Position numbers and translations under genes: made by a program. From CATQHP01 sp965214915 (GTDB lineage: Bacteria; Acidobacteriota; Terriglobia; Bryobacterales; UBA6623): a DNA stretch of 64,000 nt. The notes beneath the pieces are model-generated. The model was not told the DNA's origin and ran no database searches. It saw only the letters and a list, made by a program, of their open reading frames with translations. The stretch lies in NCBI GenBank assembly GCA_965214915.1, contig CBDCCP010000002.1:1116001-1180000 (forward strand). Reading direction: 5' to 3'. Below, in pieces: positions 24,949 through 34,519 of the stretch (positions are counted from its first letter, which is position 1; the number at the start of each line of letters is the position of its first letter).

Positions 24949-26422
24949 ATGCCTCACGACGCCAAAGCGCTCGGCGCCTACTTCACGCCGGAGGCTGTGG
25001 CCGATGCCCTAACGGTGGGCCGTCCGAAACCCCGCCGATCTCTTGCTTGATCCGTCCAGCGGCGATGGCCGTTTCGTCGCGCGTCATCCGAACAGCGTCG
25101 GTGTCGAACGGGACCCCGTGTCGGTCGCCGAGGCTTCCGTCCGTGCTCCCGACGCCACGATCATCGAAGGCGACTTCTTCGCTTGGATATCCGACGACCA
25201 CCGTCGGTTCGATTGCGCGGCCGGCAACCCGCCATTCATTCGCTATCAGCGCTTCAACGGCGCGATCAGGCAGGTCGCGCTCGATTACTGCCGGCGCTTG
25301 GGCGTCGTCTTCAGCGGGTTGTCGTCCTCGTGGGCGCCGTTCATCGTCGCGGCGGCCGGCAAGCTCCGCACAGGCGGACGGATTGCCTTTGTCGTGCCGG
25401 CTGAGATCGGTCACGCTCCGTATGCCGGACCGCTTATGGACTACTTGGTCGCCAACTTCGGTTCGGTGCATGTGGTCGCTATTAAGCGCAAGATATTCCC
25501 GCGCCTCTCGAAAGACTGTTGGCTACTGTTTGCCGACAACGCAGGTTGCCGCGCGGACGCTATTCAGCTATCGAAGCTCGAACGATTTGAACCGGGCGGG
25601 ATGCCGCCGCCGGTGTCGGAGCGGGTATCCGTCGAGACATGGCGCGCCGAATGGCGAGGCAGACTGCGGCCGTTCCTGCTGCCGCCGCGCATTCGCCGCC
25701 TCTACGAGCGCATGGCGACGGATCCTGGCGCGACCCGACTAGGGCGGATCGCCCGGATCGGTATCGGATACGTCAGCGGCGCGAATCGTTTCTTCCATCT
25801 GCGCCCGTCCGACGCGCGGCGCTTCAGGATACCTGACGAGTTCCTCGTGCCGTCGATCAGGAACAGCCGGTACGTCACCGGCGCCGTCATAGACGACATC
25901 GACATCGAGCGGTGGGTCTCAAAGGACGAACCTGTGTTCCTTCTGCGGATACCGCCGCGCGCAAAGGTGCCGGGCGCGGTCCAGGCGTATCTCGACACCG
26001 AGGAAGGACATCGGGCCAGAACTTCCTACAAATGCCGCAATCGCATGCCGTGGTACGCCGTTCCCGATGTCCGGCGCCCTGCATTCGTGCTGACATACAT
26101 GAGCGGGAGGTCGCCGGCGCTGGCCGTAAATCGGAGTAGATGCACATGCACGAATGCCCTTCTAGGGGTCGACCTTCGGCCCGGACTGTTCGACGATGGC
26201 GGCGGTTTCTGCGAACAACGATTGTCGGCAGCGTGGGGTTCGTCTGCCGGGCGGCTGAGTTGCGAGCTTGAAGGACACCCACTCGGCGGCGGGATGCTCA
26301 AGCTCGAGCCCGGAGAAGCCCGACACGTGCTTCTTGTGCCGGATACGGCCGTCGACCGGCGTGACGGCGCCCTGCTAGAAGAAGGCATCGAAGCGATGCG
26401 CCAGTGGAGACACGTCGCGTGA
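24949..26422 (+). pseudogene. Adenine-specific DNA methyltransferase (Eco57I-like), frameshifted
   Basis: The frame opens at ATG 24949 with the ALGAYFTPEAVADAL start of N6-adenine methyltransferases paired with type II enzymes, then runs off. One base later (an extra A near 25012) the protein continues as RWAVRNPADLLLDPSSGDGRF, the SAM-binding motif I. AAGNPPFIRYQRF supplies the catalytic NPPF motif IV. The remainder is a target-recognition region with TSYKCRNRMPWY. Skipping that single base gives 490 residues in frame. As it stands, translation from 24949 ends at 25050; a start further down would lack part of motif I's strand. It overlaps the next gene by GTGA. Confidence 0.8.
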
Positions 26423-27212
26423 GTGTCTGCGAGTGGGTATCGCTCAGGTCGGCGCTTGCTCATTTCGTAAGGTTCCGCGGGTCGACGCAGAGCCAGCGGC
26501 ATATCAAGCCGCTTCATTGGTACGTCGCCTGCCGGCTCGTTGTCGAAGGCGGATTCCATCCCACCGAGATCGTGCCGCGCCCGCCGTTCCGCGTCGACGG
26601 GAGCAGCCGGCGGCCGGTGCTTGCCGTCTCGTGCAAAGGGGCGATCGGTGCGTTCAGGAATCTCACGAATCGGATGGAGGAAGCAGTCGGCGATTGCACC
26701 AACTCTCCACATCGCCTACCCGCCGCTCGTCTGCGGCTACCTGTTCGTCATGCGGGCGAACCGCGCCGAAGAAGTCGGCTTGGTTCCCGACCGGCCGGGA
26801 GCGGAGCAGGGCCGGGCCGTTCGCCCGCTCGTAGAGAACGATGTGGCGATTGACGGCCACGGTCAACCGGTCGAGTCGGTTCGCCGGTTCCATGCGGCGC
26901 TTCGCGAGTTGGCCGACAGACGCGGCATTCGAGACGATGTCAGCCGCTATGAGGCAATCGCTCTCGCATTGGCCTCAACCCAGCTCGAGCGCACCGGGAA
27001 AATCGTCGACGAGTTCCCCGATCCCGGTAGCGCGCTGCGGTTCGAACGGTTCTTCGAGACGCTCTATCGCCAATACGATGAGCGGTTCGTTTACGCCGCG
27101 CCCGACTTACTTCAGAAAGGTGACCGCTCGCAAGGAATGGGCGGATGCGTCGGCGGCTTTCAGCGCAGCAATGCCGACCGACGTGGATTATGACCCGAGA
27201 AGGTCTTCCTGA
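26419..27212 (+). pseudogene. Partner restriction endonuclease, two frameshifts
   Basis: Starts at GTG 26419, overlapping the methyltransferase stop (GTGA). The opening VSVCEWVSLRSALAHFVRF, then RGSTQSQRHIKPLHWYVACR, resembles restriction enzymes found beside Eco57I-like methyltransferases. A putative core is VLAVSCKGAIGAFRNLTNR. At about 26704 an extra T shifts to the frame that continues LHIAYPPLVCGYLFVMRANR; at about 27119 an extra G shifts again to VTARKEWADASAAF and the stop at 27210-27212. Correcting both gives 263 residues. The protein seems shorter than I would expect around the core, so an internal deletion is possible. The family is inferred from context and general likeness. Confidence 0.65.
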
Positions 27213-27353
27213 TTGCCCCGCTGCTCTGCTACACTGCCTGTACCCGCAGTTCTCCCGCTCTCTTTCAGGCTTGTTTTTCGGTTGAAATAGAGCAACGGGC
27301 CGAAGAAGCGTTGATCGCCTGGTTCGACAATCACCTCAAATAAACGGACCGCC

Positions 27354-28112
27354 ATGAGACTCGGACTTGTCACTTACAACGTCGCCCGCAACTGGGACAT
27401 CGAGACCATCATCGAAAAGCTCGAGGCCGCCCGCTTCGAGGCCGTCGAACTGCGCAGCACCCACATGCACGGGGTCGAGCCCGGCATCTCAAGCCGGGAG
27501 ACCGAGCGCGTCAGGGATCGCTTCGCCCGCAGCAAAGTCCGCCTTTTGAGCCTGGGATCGGCCTGCGAGTTCCACTCGCCCGACGCAACGGTGCGGCAAG
27601 CCAACATCGACGAGACCCGGGGATTCGTCGAATTGGCGCACGATCTGGGGTGCTGGGGCGTCAAGGTTCGCCCCAACGGCCTGCCGGAGGACGTCCCGGA
27701 AGAGGTCACCATCCGCCGCATCGGCGAAGCGCTGCGGACATGCGGTGAAATCGGGGCAGGTTACGGCGTCGAAATCTGGGTCGAGGTTCACGGCCGTAAA
27801 ACGCAGGAGCCGGCCCGCATGAAAGCCATCATGAACGCCTGCGGACACGAGAACGTGGGCGTTTGCTGGAACTGTAACCCCAGCGATATCCAGGACGGCT
27901 CGATCCGTCAGGGCTTCGAGTTACTCAAAGACCATATCCTCAACGTGCATCTGCGCGATCTCCCCGACTACCCGCACGGCGAGCTCTTCCACCTGCTCAA
28001 GGGCATCGGATACAACCGTTACACGCTCGCCGAGACCCAAGCCAGTTGCGAGCCCGACCGCTATCTGAAGTATTACCGGGCGCTGTGGGCCGAGCTCGTT
28101 CGCGCCGCCTGA
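27354..28112 (+). CDS. Sugar phosphate isomerase/epimerase (AP-endonuclease-2 fold)
   Basis: A 252-residue TIM-barrel protein of the xylose isomerase-like family. MRLGLVTYNVARNWDIETII is the usual start. Later landmarks are EIWVEVHGR (metal ligand Glu and His), NVGVCWNCNPSDI, and NVHLRDLPDYPHGELFHLL, matching the barrel strands that carry metal ligands. No signal peptide is visible, so the enzyme is cytosolic. Family members isomerise or epimerise free or phosphorylated sugars and inositols. Nearby Gfo/Idh and sulfatase genes support a role in sugar catabolism but not a specific reaction. It begins 141 bases after the decayed restriction gene. Confidence 0.87.
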   Translation: MRLGLVTYNVARNWDIETIIEKLEAARFEAVELRSTHMHGVEPGISSRETERVRDRFARSKVRLLSLGSACEFHSPDATVRQANIDETRGFVELAHDLGCWGVKVRPNGLPEDVPEEVTIRRIGEALRTCGEIGAGYGVEIWVEVHGRKTQEPARMKAIMNACGHENVGVCWNCNPSDIQDGSIRQGFELLKDHILNVHLRDLPDYPHGELFHLLKGIGYNRYTLAETQASCEPDRYLKYYRALWAELVRAA

Positions 28113-28423
28113 CCGCAAACACACGGCCCGCCCGCAACTGCCGGAGAAACAACATGTTGCGCCGCCCCTTCGGTTTCGACGCGGAAGCGGAGGCTGGGGA
28201 TGCGAAGCGGTTCCAGTTCTGTTAAGATAGGTTAGGTACAGCATCCCCAGGCTCGTATCGAGTCCGCCAAGCTCCGCCAAGCCGCCGGCTGGATCGCCCG
28301 CCCTGTTGAAGCGGGCGCAGAAGACCGCAAATCGGGCCGCATCCGAAACAATCGAATGAATTTTACACCGTAACTCATTGAACTGTAGCGGTATGCCGGT
28401 CGTGGGATAAGAATCTGCTTGCT
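28113..28423. other. Intergenic region, no gene seen
   Basis: About 311 bases between the isomerase and the CoA-transferase. The first 80 bases are GC-rich and the last 100 are richer in A and T, as expected for a promoter region. I find no tRNA, repeat or clear terminator hairpin. The start region of the CoA-transferase has no strong ribosome binding site. Confidence 0.45.
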
Positions 28424-29818
28424 ATGGCCACGAAAAAAACAGCCAAGACCGCCGACGAAAAGTCTCCGCCGGCCCCATCTCCCTCGACTGAGCGGACAAG
28501 GAGCCGCTTGCCCGGCCCGGTCATCAAACGGGCCACGAAAAAGGCGATGAAGAAGGCGGGCGCCGAGCCGAAATCTTCCAGACTTGCGCAGAAGCCGCGG
28601 AAGATCGGCCCCAGGCCGTTGGACGGCATTCGGGTGCTCGACCTGAGCCGCTTGCTGCCCGGCCCCTACGCCAGCGCGATCCTGGCCAACTTTGGAGCGG
28701 AAGTTATCAAGATCGAGAAGCCCGGCGAGGGCGATTATGCACGGGGCGGGCAGCCGCAGATCAACGGCAAGGGCGCGGTATTCGAAACGATCAACCGCGG
28801 CAAAAAAAGCGTTGCCCTCAACCTGAAAGACGATAAAGGGAAAGAAGCATTCCTGCTCCTGGCAGAGAAAGCCGACATCGTAATCGACGGCTTCCGACCC
28901 GGCGTGATGGAAAGTCTTGATCTTGACTACAAAAAACTGCGCCGCCTCAACCCCAAGCTCATCTACGCCGCGATCACCGGCTACGGCCAGGAAGGCCACT
29001 ACTCCCGGCTTGCGGGCCACGACCTCAACTACATCGCGCTGGGCGGCCTGCTCGATCTCATCGGAGATGCCGGCGGCCTGCCCTTGATGCCCGGCGTCCA
29101 AATCGCCGATGTCGCGGCCGGCTCGCTGCCCACCGTCATCGGGATATTGCTGGCGCTGCAGGCAAGGAACGCCGGCGGCAAGGGACAAATGGTCGACATC
29201 GCGATGCTGGACGGCGTGTTGGGACTGCTCCCCGTCCAAGTGGCGGACTATACCGCCACCAAGCGCAAGCCCAAGCGCGGCAACGAGAGACTGTTCGGCC
29301 GCTACGCGTGTTACAACATCTACCCCGCACGCAATGGCCGCTATCTTGCTCTCGGAGCGCTCGAGCCCAAGTTTTGGCAAACCTTGTGCAGGGTTTTGGA
29401 GCGCGAAGATCTAATCGAAGATCAATACGCAGAAGGCGACCGTCAACAGGTGCTCATGGCCGAATTGACCCGTATTTTCCAGAAAAGAGAAGTCGGCGAC
29501 TGGATGGAGATTTTCGAGGATGAGGATGTCTGCATCACCGAAGTCCGCGATATCGCTCACGCGGTTCAGGACGAGCATCTGTCTTTGCGGGAGATGATCG
29601 TTCCGACTCGAACCAAAGACGGCGGCGCTTACGAGCAGCTCGGCGTATTCCCCAAGCTGAACGGCACGCCGGGAGCAATCCATGGGGATTCGCCGGCCCG
29701 CGGCGAGCATACCCGCGAAGTCTTGCTCTCGATCGGCTATTCGGCAGAGCGCATCGATGAGCTCGTCGCCTGCAATGCCGCAGAAGAACCGGCCGTAGAA
29801 GAACCCGATGCACAGTGA
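28424..29818 (+). CDS. CaiB/BaiF-family CoA-transferase with Lys/Ala-rich N extension
   Basis: A 464-residue family III CoA-transferase or racemase-like protein, which moves CoA between carboxylic acids. The catalytic fold begins around residue 65 with PLDGIRVLDLSRLLPGPYAS; then FGAEVIKIEKPGEGD, NRGKKSVALNLK, and YGQEGHYSRLAGHDLNYIAL follow. The catalytic Asp should be the one in GHDLNY. In front is a roughly 60-residue tail rich in Lys, Ala, Pro and Arg (RATKKAMKKAG) that is not part of the fold and looks disordered. ATG 28424 is the clear start of this tail. A start within the tail is possible but no better site is seen. Its acyl substrate is unknown. Confidence 0.88.
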   Translation: MATKKTAKTADEKSPPAPSPSTERTRSRLPGPVIKRATKKAMKKAGAEPKSSRLAQKPRKIGPRPLDGIRVLDLSRLLPGPYASAILANFGAEVIKIEKPGEGDYARGGQPQINGKGAVFETINRGKKSVALNLKDDKGKEAFLLLAEKADIVIDGFRPGVMESLDLDYKKLRRLNPKLIYAAITGYGQEGHYSRLAGHDLNYIALGGLLDLIGDAGGLPLMPGVQIADVAAGSLPTVIGILLALQARNAGGKGQMVDIAMLDGVLGLLPVQVADYTATKRKPKRGNERLFGRYACYNIYPARNGRYLALGALEPKFWQTLCRVLEREDLIEDQYAEGDRQQVLMAELTRIFQKREVGDWMEIFEDEDVCITEVRDIAHAVQDEHLSLREMIVPTRTKDGGAYEQLGVFPKLNGTPGAIHGDSPARGEHTREVLLSIGYSAERIDELVACNAAEEPAVEEPDAQ

Positions 29819-29856
29819 GGGCGGGGAAGTCCGACCTGCTCAATCGGGCGGACGGT

Positions 29857-31161
29857 TCAGCCTGCCTGCTCCGCCGTGTCGGAAAGCGCGCGGCCCATTC
29901 CGGCCAGAAACTCGTCCACGTCGCTTTTCGAGACGTTCATCGGCGGACTGATGCGGATAACATTGCCGTACAACCCGCCCTTGCCGATCAGCAGCCCCTG
30001 CCGGCGGGCATTCTCCATTAAAACGGCCGTTTCCCGCGGCGCCGGCTCTTTCGATGCCGGATCGCGAACGAGCTCCAGAGCCTGCATCAGCCCCATGCCC
30101 CGCACGTCTCCGATGATTGGGTAACGCTGCTGCAATTCCATCAATCCCTCGCGCAAGTACCCTCCGACGATTTCACAATTCGCCAACAGATTCTCGTCCT
30201 TCACGAAATCGATCACAGCTTTCGCCGCTGCGGCCGTCACGGGGTTCCCGCCGAACGTCGACAGCGTCAAGTAATCGAGCGAATCCGCGACCTCGGGCCG
30301 AGCGGTAGTCGCGCCGATCGGCATTCCGTTGCCCAACCCCTTGGCCATAGTCATCACATCGGGAACGACGTCGTACTGCTCGATCCCGAACCACTTGCCT
30401 CCGGTTCTCCCCCAAGCGGTTTGAACCTCATCGCTGATGAATATCCCGCCGTGGCCGCGAACGATCTCTTCCACCACCTGAAAGTACTCCTTGGGCGGGG
30501 TGATGAACCCTCCTATCCCTTGAATCGGCTCGGCGATGAATCCGGCAATTTCCCCGGATGTCGACGTCTCAATCAATTCCTTGACGTCCCGGGCGCATTG
30601 CAGATCGCATTGCGGGTAGGTCTTGGCGAACGGACAACGATAACAGTAAGCATTGTGCGCGTGGACGATCCCGCTTTGAGAGGCCGGCCCCCGCCACACG
30701 TTCTGCCCGGTCAGCGCGCGGCCGGTGGCGGTCCGCCCGTGGTATCCGTGGCGCAGCGCCACGATTTCCGTATTGCCCGTGTAGCAGCGGGCAAGCTGAA
30801 CCGCCGTTTCGTTGGCTTCGGTTCCGCTGTTGGTGAAGAACGATTTGGTGAGCTTCCCCGCGGGCGAAATCTCGGCAATCCGCTTGGCAAGCGCGACCTG
30901 AGGCTCCGTGGCGAACACGGTCGAAACGTGCTGCAGGCGATCCGTCTGCCGGTGAATCGCCCGGTTGACCCGCTCGTTCAAATGACCGACGCTGATCGTT
31001 ACGATGCCGCCGAAAAAATCGAGATAGCGGCGCCCGTCGGCATCCCAAACGAACTGATTCTTGGCCCGCTCGATTACCAACGGCTCGCCGAAATAATGAA
31101 AAACAGCCGGAAACAGAAACTCACGGCCCGCAAGGATGATCTCGTTGCGATCCATCTCCAT
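29857..31161 (-). CDS. Class III aminotransferase (AGXT2-like)
   Basis: A 434-residue PLP-dependent omega-type aminotransferase. Visible features are RYLDFFGGIVTISVGH, FFTNSGTEANETAVQLAR (PLP phosphate site), LRHGYHGRTATGRALTGQ, FISDEVQTAWGRTG (Asp contacting the pyridine nitrogen) and the lysine in MTMAKGLGNGMPIGA. It most resembles alanine-glyoxylate aminotransferase 2 and related 4-aminobutyrate or beta-alanine enzymes. A cysteine-rich patch CYRCPFAKTYPQCDLQC around residue 180 is typical of this AGXT2-like branch. Cytosolic. Convergent with the CoA-transferase, 38 bases away. The amino donor cannot be fixed from sequence. Confidence 0.9.
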   Translation of the reverse strand: MEMDRNEIILAGREFLFPAVFHYFGEPLVIERAKNQFVWDADGRRYLDFFGGIVTISVGHLNERVNRAIHRQTDRLQHVSTVFATEPQVALAKRIAEISPAGKLTKSFFTNSGTEANETAVQLARCYTGNTEIVALRHGYHGRTATGRALTGQNVWRGPASQSGIVHAHNAYCYRCPFAKTYPQCDLQCARDVKELIETSTSGEIAGFIAEPIQGIGGFITPPKEYFQVVEEIVRGHGGIFISDEVQTAWGRTGGKWFGIEQYDVVPDVMTMAKGLGNGMPIGATTARPEVADSLDYLTLSTFGGNPVTAAAAKAVIDFVKDENLLANCEIVGGYLREGLMELQQRYPIIGDVRGMGLMQALELVRDPASKEPAPRETAVLMENARRQGLLIGKGGLYGNVIRISPPMNVSKSDVDEFLAGMGRALSDTAEQAG

Positions 31162-31235
31162 TTCATCCTACAGGCGGCCGCGCGGCGACAATCCCGCTGA
31201 AGCCGCGGAATCTGGTATGCGGAGAAGCTGCGGAT

Positions 31236-31895
31236 CTACCGCCCCAGAACAGCCGCAAGCCGCGCCGGCTCGTCGGTAATGATCCCGTCCACGCCCAAAG
31301 CAATCAGACGCCGCATTTCGGACTCCTCGTTCACGGTCCAGGCAAAAACTTCCAGCCCTTCTTCGTGAACCTCGCGGATCAGCTCGCGCGAAGCCAGACG
31401 GAATTGCGGAATCACCACATCGATCGGGCTGTTATGCCGCGACTCCCCGTCCTGCGTACGGTTGTAAATGAATCCCAAGCGCACCTCGGGGCACAGCTCA
31501 TGGACCTTATTCAGCATGTCCGTGTTGAACCCGCTGACCATCACTTGCGAAAGATTCGCCCACCGTTTGATCGACGCGACCGCCTGTTCCTCGAATCCGC
31601 CCGTCTTGAACTCGATGTCCATAAAGGTTTTCTTCCCGAACTGCTTCAAAACATCTTCGAACAAAGGCACTTCGAACCCGTTCCTCAGGTCGCGGAACTT
31701 CTCGTAGGGTGTCGACTGAACCGAACGACTGCCGACAACCGAGCCATGCACGACCACGAGTTGCCCGTCCCCGGATTGCCGGATGTCGAGCTCGAACCCG
31801 TCCGCGCCCTGCTCCAGCGCATGCTCGAAGCTGGGGATCGTGTTTTCCGTGAAACCGGAGGCTCCCCGGTGTCCAATGATGACAACCTTATGCAT
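31236..31895 (-). CDS. Glycerophosphodiester phosphodiesterase
   Basis: A 219-residue GDPD-family TIM-barrel enzyme that splits glycerophosphodiesters to glycerol-3-phosphate and an alcohol. IGHRGASGFTENTIPSFEHA carries the first catalytic His and the Glu, GFELDIRQSGDGQLVVVHG carries the metal Glu/Asp and the second His, and FMDIEFKTG supplies the later Glu. There is no signal peptide, so it is a cytosolic UgpQ-like form, and the length is normal for that group. It lies downstream of the aminotransferase on the same strand order (75 bases apart) but they need not be an operon. Confidence 0.93.
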   Translation of the reverse strand: MHKVVIIGHRGASGFTENTIPSFEHALEQGADGFELDIRQSGDGQLVVVHGSVVGSRSVQSTPYEKFRDLRNGFEVPLFEDVLKQFGKKTFMDIEFKTGGFEEQAVASIKRWANLSQVMVSGFNTDMLNKVHELCPEVRLGFIYNRTQDGESRHNSPIDVVIPQFRLASRELIREVHEEGLEVFAWTVNEESEMRRLIALGVDGIITDEPARLAAVLGR

Positions 31896-32088
31896 TTGCC
31901 GTGTCTCTGTATCTATTTGAGTGCGTGAGGGCCGGCCGGCGGAAGTCCCTGCGGCGGAGGGAATGAAAACAGGGAACTGCTGCTCTATCTGCCTGAACCT
32001 GCATCACAGCATACCATAATCGCGCGGCGCTGCTTTCCGGCGGCAATGTCTGCCGCCCGGCGTCCGCAGCCGAAGCCGGGCCGCTGCT

Positions 32089-32094
32089 TACAAT
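32089..32094 (+). promoter_or_regulatory. -10 box for a probably leaderless start
   Basis: TACAAT lies 9 bases before the ATG at 32104. No Shine-Dalgarno is present in the nine bases between. Confidence 0.4.
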
Positions 32095-32103
32095 AGAAGC
32101 GCA

Positions 32104-33477
32104 ATGCCTCGAAACGTATCGCGCCGCGCCTTTTTCGGAGCCGTATCGACCGCCGCTCTAACCTCCATGCCACGCGCTCGGGCGCAGGGAGGGAAACCCA
32201 ACATCGTCCTGATCATGACCGATCAGCAGTCGATGAGCGCTCTCGGCGCCAATGGCAATCCCTATTTGAAGACCCCGGCCATGGACAGCCTCGCCGCCGG
32301 CGGCGTGAGCTTCACCGAATCCTATTGCACTTATCCGGTCTGCTCTCCGGCCCGCAGCAGCATCATGACCGGTCTCATGCCGCATCAAACCGGGGTAAGA
32401 AAAAACGGCCAACCGATCGCGGAAGGCATCCCCAATCTCGGCCGGCATTTCCAACAGCACGGTTACCGGACGCACTATGCCGGCAAGTGGCACCTGCCCA
32501 AAGGGTTTGGCGAACCCGCAGGGTTCGAAACGCTGATCGGCGGCCACACGCTCGGAGCGCACATGGACGAGCCGCTGGCGACGAAGTGCGTCGAATTTCT
32601 GCACAAGGGGCCGCAAGAGCCGTTCCTGCTCGTGGCCTCTTTCATGAATCCTCACGACATTTGCCACTGGATCCGCGGCCACGAAGGGAGCCGCGATTAC
32701 GAGACCACCGCGCAGTACCCGCCGGCGCCGGGAAACTTCTGGCGCGACCCGCAAGAGCCCGAATACATGATTCATCACCGCGAGGCCAACTACAATCGCA
32801 TGTCCAACTCGCTGCACATCTCCAAGGAGTGGAAAGTCGACGATTTTCGGCACTATCTGCACGACTACTACCGCATGGTCGAGGATGTCGACCGGCAGAT
32901 CGGCCGCGTGCTTTCGGCGCTGCGCTTCCGCGGCCTCATGGAAAACACGGTCGCCGTGCTGACGTCCGATCACGGCGAAGGCATGGGGGCGCATCGCTGG
33001 ACACAAAAAGCCGCATTTTGGGAAGAGACCGCCAAAGTGCCGCTCATCGTTGCCGGGAAGGGAATCGAACGCCGCGGCAAAGTCGATAGTCGGACTCTCG
33101 TATCCGGAGCGGATATCGTCCCCACTCTTTGCGACTACGCCGCAACGCCGTTGCCCAGCCGTGTTGCGGGAACAAGCCTGCGGCCGGCGATCCAGGGCAA
33201 TTCGCTGGACCGCGACTTTGTCGTCTGCGAGCTTGCCGATCTCGGCTTTCCGGACCGCGCGGGCCGTATGCTGCGGACCGGCCGCTACAAGTATGTAGCG
33301 TTCAACGGAGGCGCCCGCCCGGAACAGTTGTTCGACCTCGATCTCGACCCTGGAGAAGTGAGCAACCTGGTCGTCGCAAACCAGAAACCAGCGGAGCTGC
33401 AACGCCACCGCAATCTCTTGAAGCAATGGATACGAGATACCAGAGACGACTTTGAAATGCCGCCCCAAGCCGCTTGA
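32104..33477 (+). CDS. Sulfatase, Tat-exported
   Basis: A 457-residue sulfatase. The leader MPRNVSRRAFFGAVSTAALT has the SRRAFF twin-arginine motif, so it should be exported folded. Metal-binding IMTDQQS is at 37-43, and formylglycine motif CSPAR is at 80-84. KWHLPKGFGEPAGFE and VLTSDHGEGMGAHRW are the other typical segments. This DQQ form belongs to the branch including many N-sulfoglucosamine, choline and iduronate-type sulfatases, but the substrate is undetermined. It is convergent with the mutarotase (11 bases apart) and diverges from the GDPD gene. Confidence 0.93.
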   Translation: MPRNVSRRAFFGAVSTAALTSMPRARAQGGKPNIVLIMTDQQSMSALGANGNPYLKTPAMDSLAAGGVSFTESYCTYPVCSPARSSIMTGLMPHQTGVRKNGQPIAEGIPNLGRHFQQHGYRTHYAGKWHLPKGFGEPAGFETLIGGHTLGAHMDEPLATKCVEFLHKGPQEPFLLVASFMNPHDICHWIRGHEGSRDYETTAQYPPAPGNFWRDPQEPEYMIHHREANYNRMSNSLHISKEWKVDDFRHYLHDYYRMVEDVDRQIGRVLSALRFRGLMENTVAVLTSDHGEGMGAHRWTQKAAFWEETAKVPLIVAGKGIERRGKVDSRTLVSGADIVPTLCDYAATPLPSRVAGTSLRPAIQGNSLDRDFVVCELADLGFPDRAGRMLRTGRYKYVAFNGGARPEQLFDLDLDPGEVSNLVVANQKPAELQRHRNLLKQWIRDTRDDFEMPPQAA

Positions 33478-33487
33478 AAATCAAGGC

Positions 33488-34519
33488 TTAAAAGCCAATA
33501 GGCGTAACCGCGAAAACCTCTTCCCAGGATTCGCCTGGCGCGATCTGCTGCAAGTCGGCGTAGCGGCCTCGATGGGCCAGGTTGAAGGCATTGGTGATGC
33601 CCGACATCGGCTCGAAGCAGATAAAATTCCGTCCCTTGCCGTCGGGAGCGTAAATCACGGCCGTCGAGTATTTCTCTCCGTATGAGACAGTCAACTTTTC
33701 ACGCCCTCCGCTAACCGAGAAATGCGCAAGGCCGGCCGCGTCCCGCCGCAAGCCGCCGAAAACGTGGTCGAGAAACACTCCTTCGAGCTCGAGAGCGTTC
33801 GCTTCCGGGAAGCGGACGGCCACGGGGACCTTTTTCCCGGTCGGAATCAGCTTGTCGTCGAGTTCCCAAAGGCTTTGCGCGGCGATATGAACGCGCCACC
33901 GATCACGCGGCGCATCGTGCAATTGAAAATAAGGATGGTAGCCGATCGACAAAGGCATCGCCTCGGCGCTTCGGTTGACAACGCGGGTGCGCGTCTCCAG
34001 CGTATGGCCGCTTAAGCGATACGTCATCTCAATCGTGTGCGCGAACGGAAATTGCGCCAACAGGGCAGGAAACTCATCGAACCGCAACTCGCTCGTCACC
34101 GCGGCCGCGTTGCCGTCCGCTCGCAAATCGACAATCTTCCAAGCCGGGGAATACGCCAGCAATCCGTGAATCGGCCGGCCCGACGGGTCGCGCTCGAAAT
34201 TGCCGAGCCCCGCATTCAGAAGATACCGCGCGCCGTTCGCATAGTAGCCGTCTTCATCCAGCCGATTGGCCCAAGGCGCGAGGAACGGGTTCCCGCAAAA
34301 CTGCGGAGCGGCGGCAAATTCCGCGACCGATTCGTACGGAAACCAGTATGCGTTCTTGCCGTTGACCAGGAACTCGTAGGCGATGTTGCCGATCTCGGCT
34401 GCGATCGAAACCGTTGTGCCGTCGGCGTTGTTGGTCAAGCGCGCGACGGCAACGCCGTCGACGGCGGTTTTCGTTGCCGAGTATCGTTGCGCGGCGGCGG
34501 ACATGGAATCGGCGCTCAC
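33488..34519 (-). CDS. Aldose 1-epimerase (mutarotase) family
   Basis: A 343-residue galactose-mutarotase-like beta-sandwich protein that interconverts anomers of aldoses. Recognisable parts are NPFLAPWANRLDEDGY, the catalytic His in IHGLLAYSPAW, ETRTRVVNRS, and SIGYHPYFQL with the second His; the catalytic Glu is expected in the CFEPMSG stretch. I chose GTG 34519 because it overlaps the preceding gene's stop (GTGA), implying translational coupling; an ATG five codons later (34504) is the alternative. No signal peptide. It fits with sugar catabolism, although its operon partners are a small Cys-rich protein and perhaps fabF. Confidence 0.87.
   Translation of the reverse strand: MSADSMSAAAQRYSATKTAVDGVAVARLTNNADGTTVSIAAEIGNIAYEFLVNGKNAYWFPYESVAEFAAAPQFCGNPFLAPWANRLDEDGYYANGARYLLNAGLGNFERDPSGRPIHGLLAYSPAWKIVDLRADGNAAAVTSELRFDEFPALLAQFPFAHTIEMTYRLSGHTLETRTRVVNRSAEAMPLSIGYHPYFQLHDAPRDRWRVHIAAQSLWELDDKLIPTGKKVPVAVRFPEANALELEGVFLDHVFGGLRRDAAGLAHFSVSGGREKLTVSYGEKYSTAVIYAPDGKGRNFICFEPMSGITNAFNLAHRGRYADLQQIAPGESWEEVFAVTPIGF

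Noticed and set aside
27202..27343. Open frame ending EEALIAWFDNHLK just before the isomerase
   Set aside because: It reads like a protein tail, but there is no start codon or recognised family; it may be a remnant left by arrival of the restriction-modification genes.
33470..33520. Possible bidirectional terminator between sulfatase and mutarotase
   Set aside because: The only palindrome is a short GGCTTAAAAGCC-like sequence with no adequate stem or T-run.
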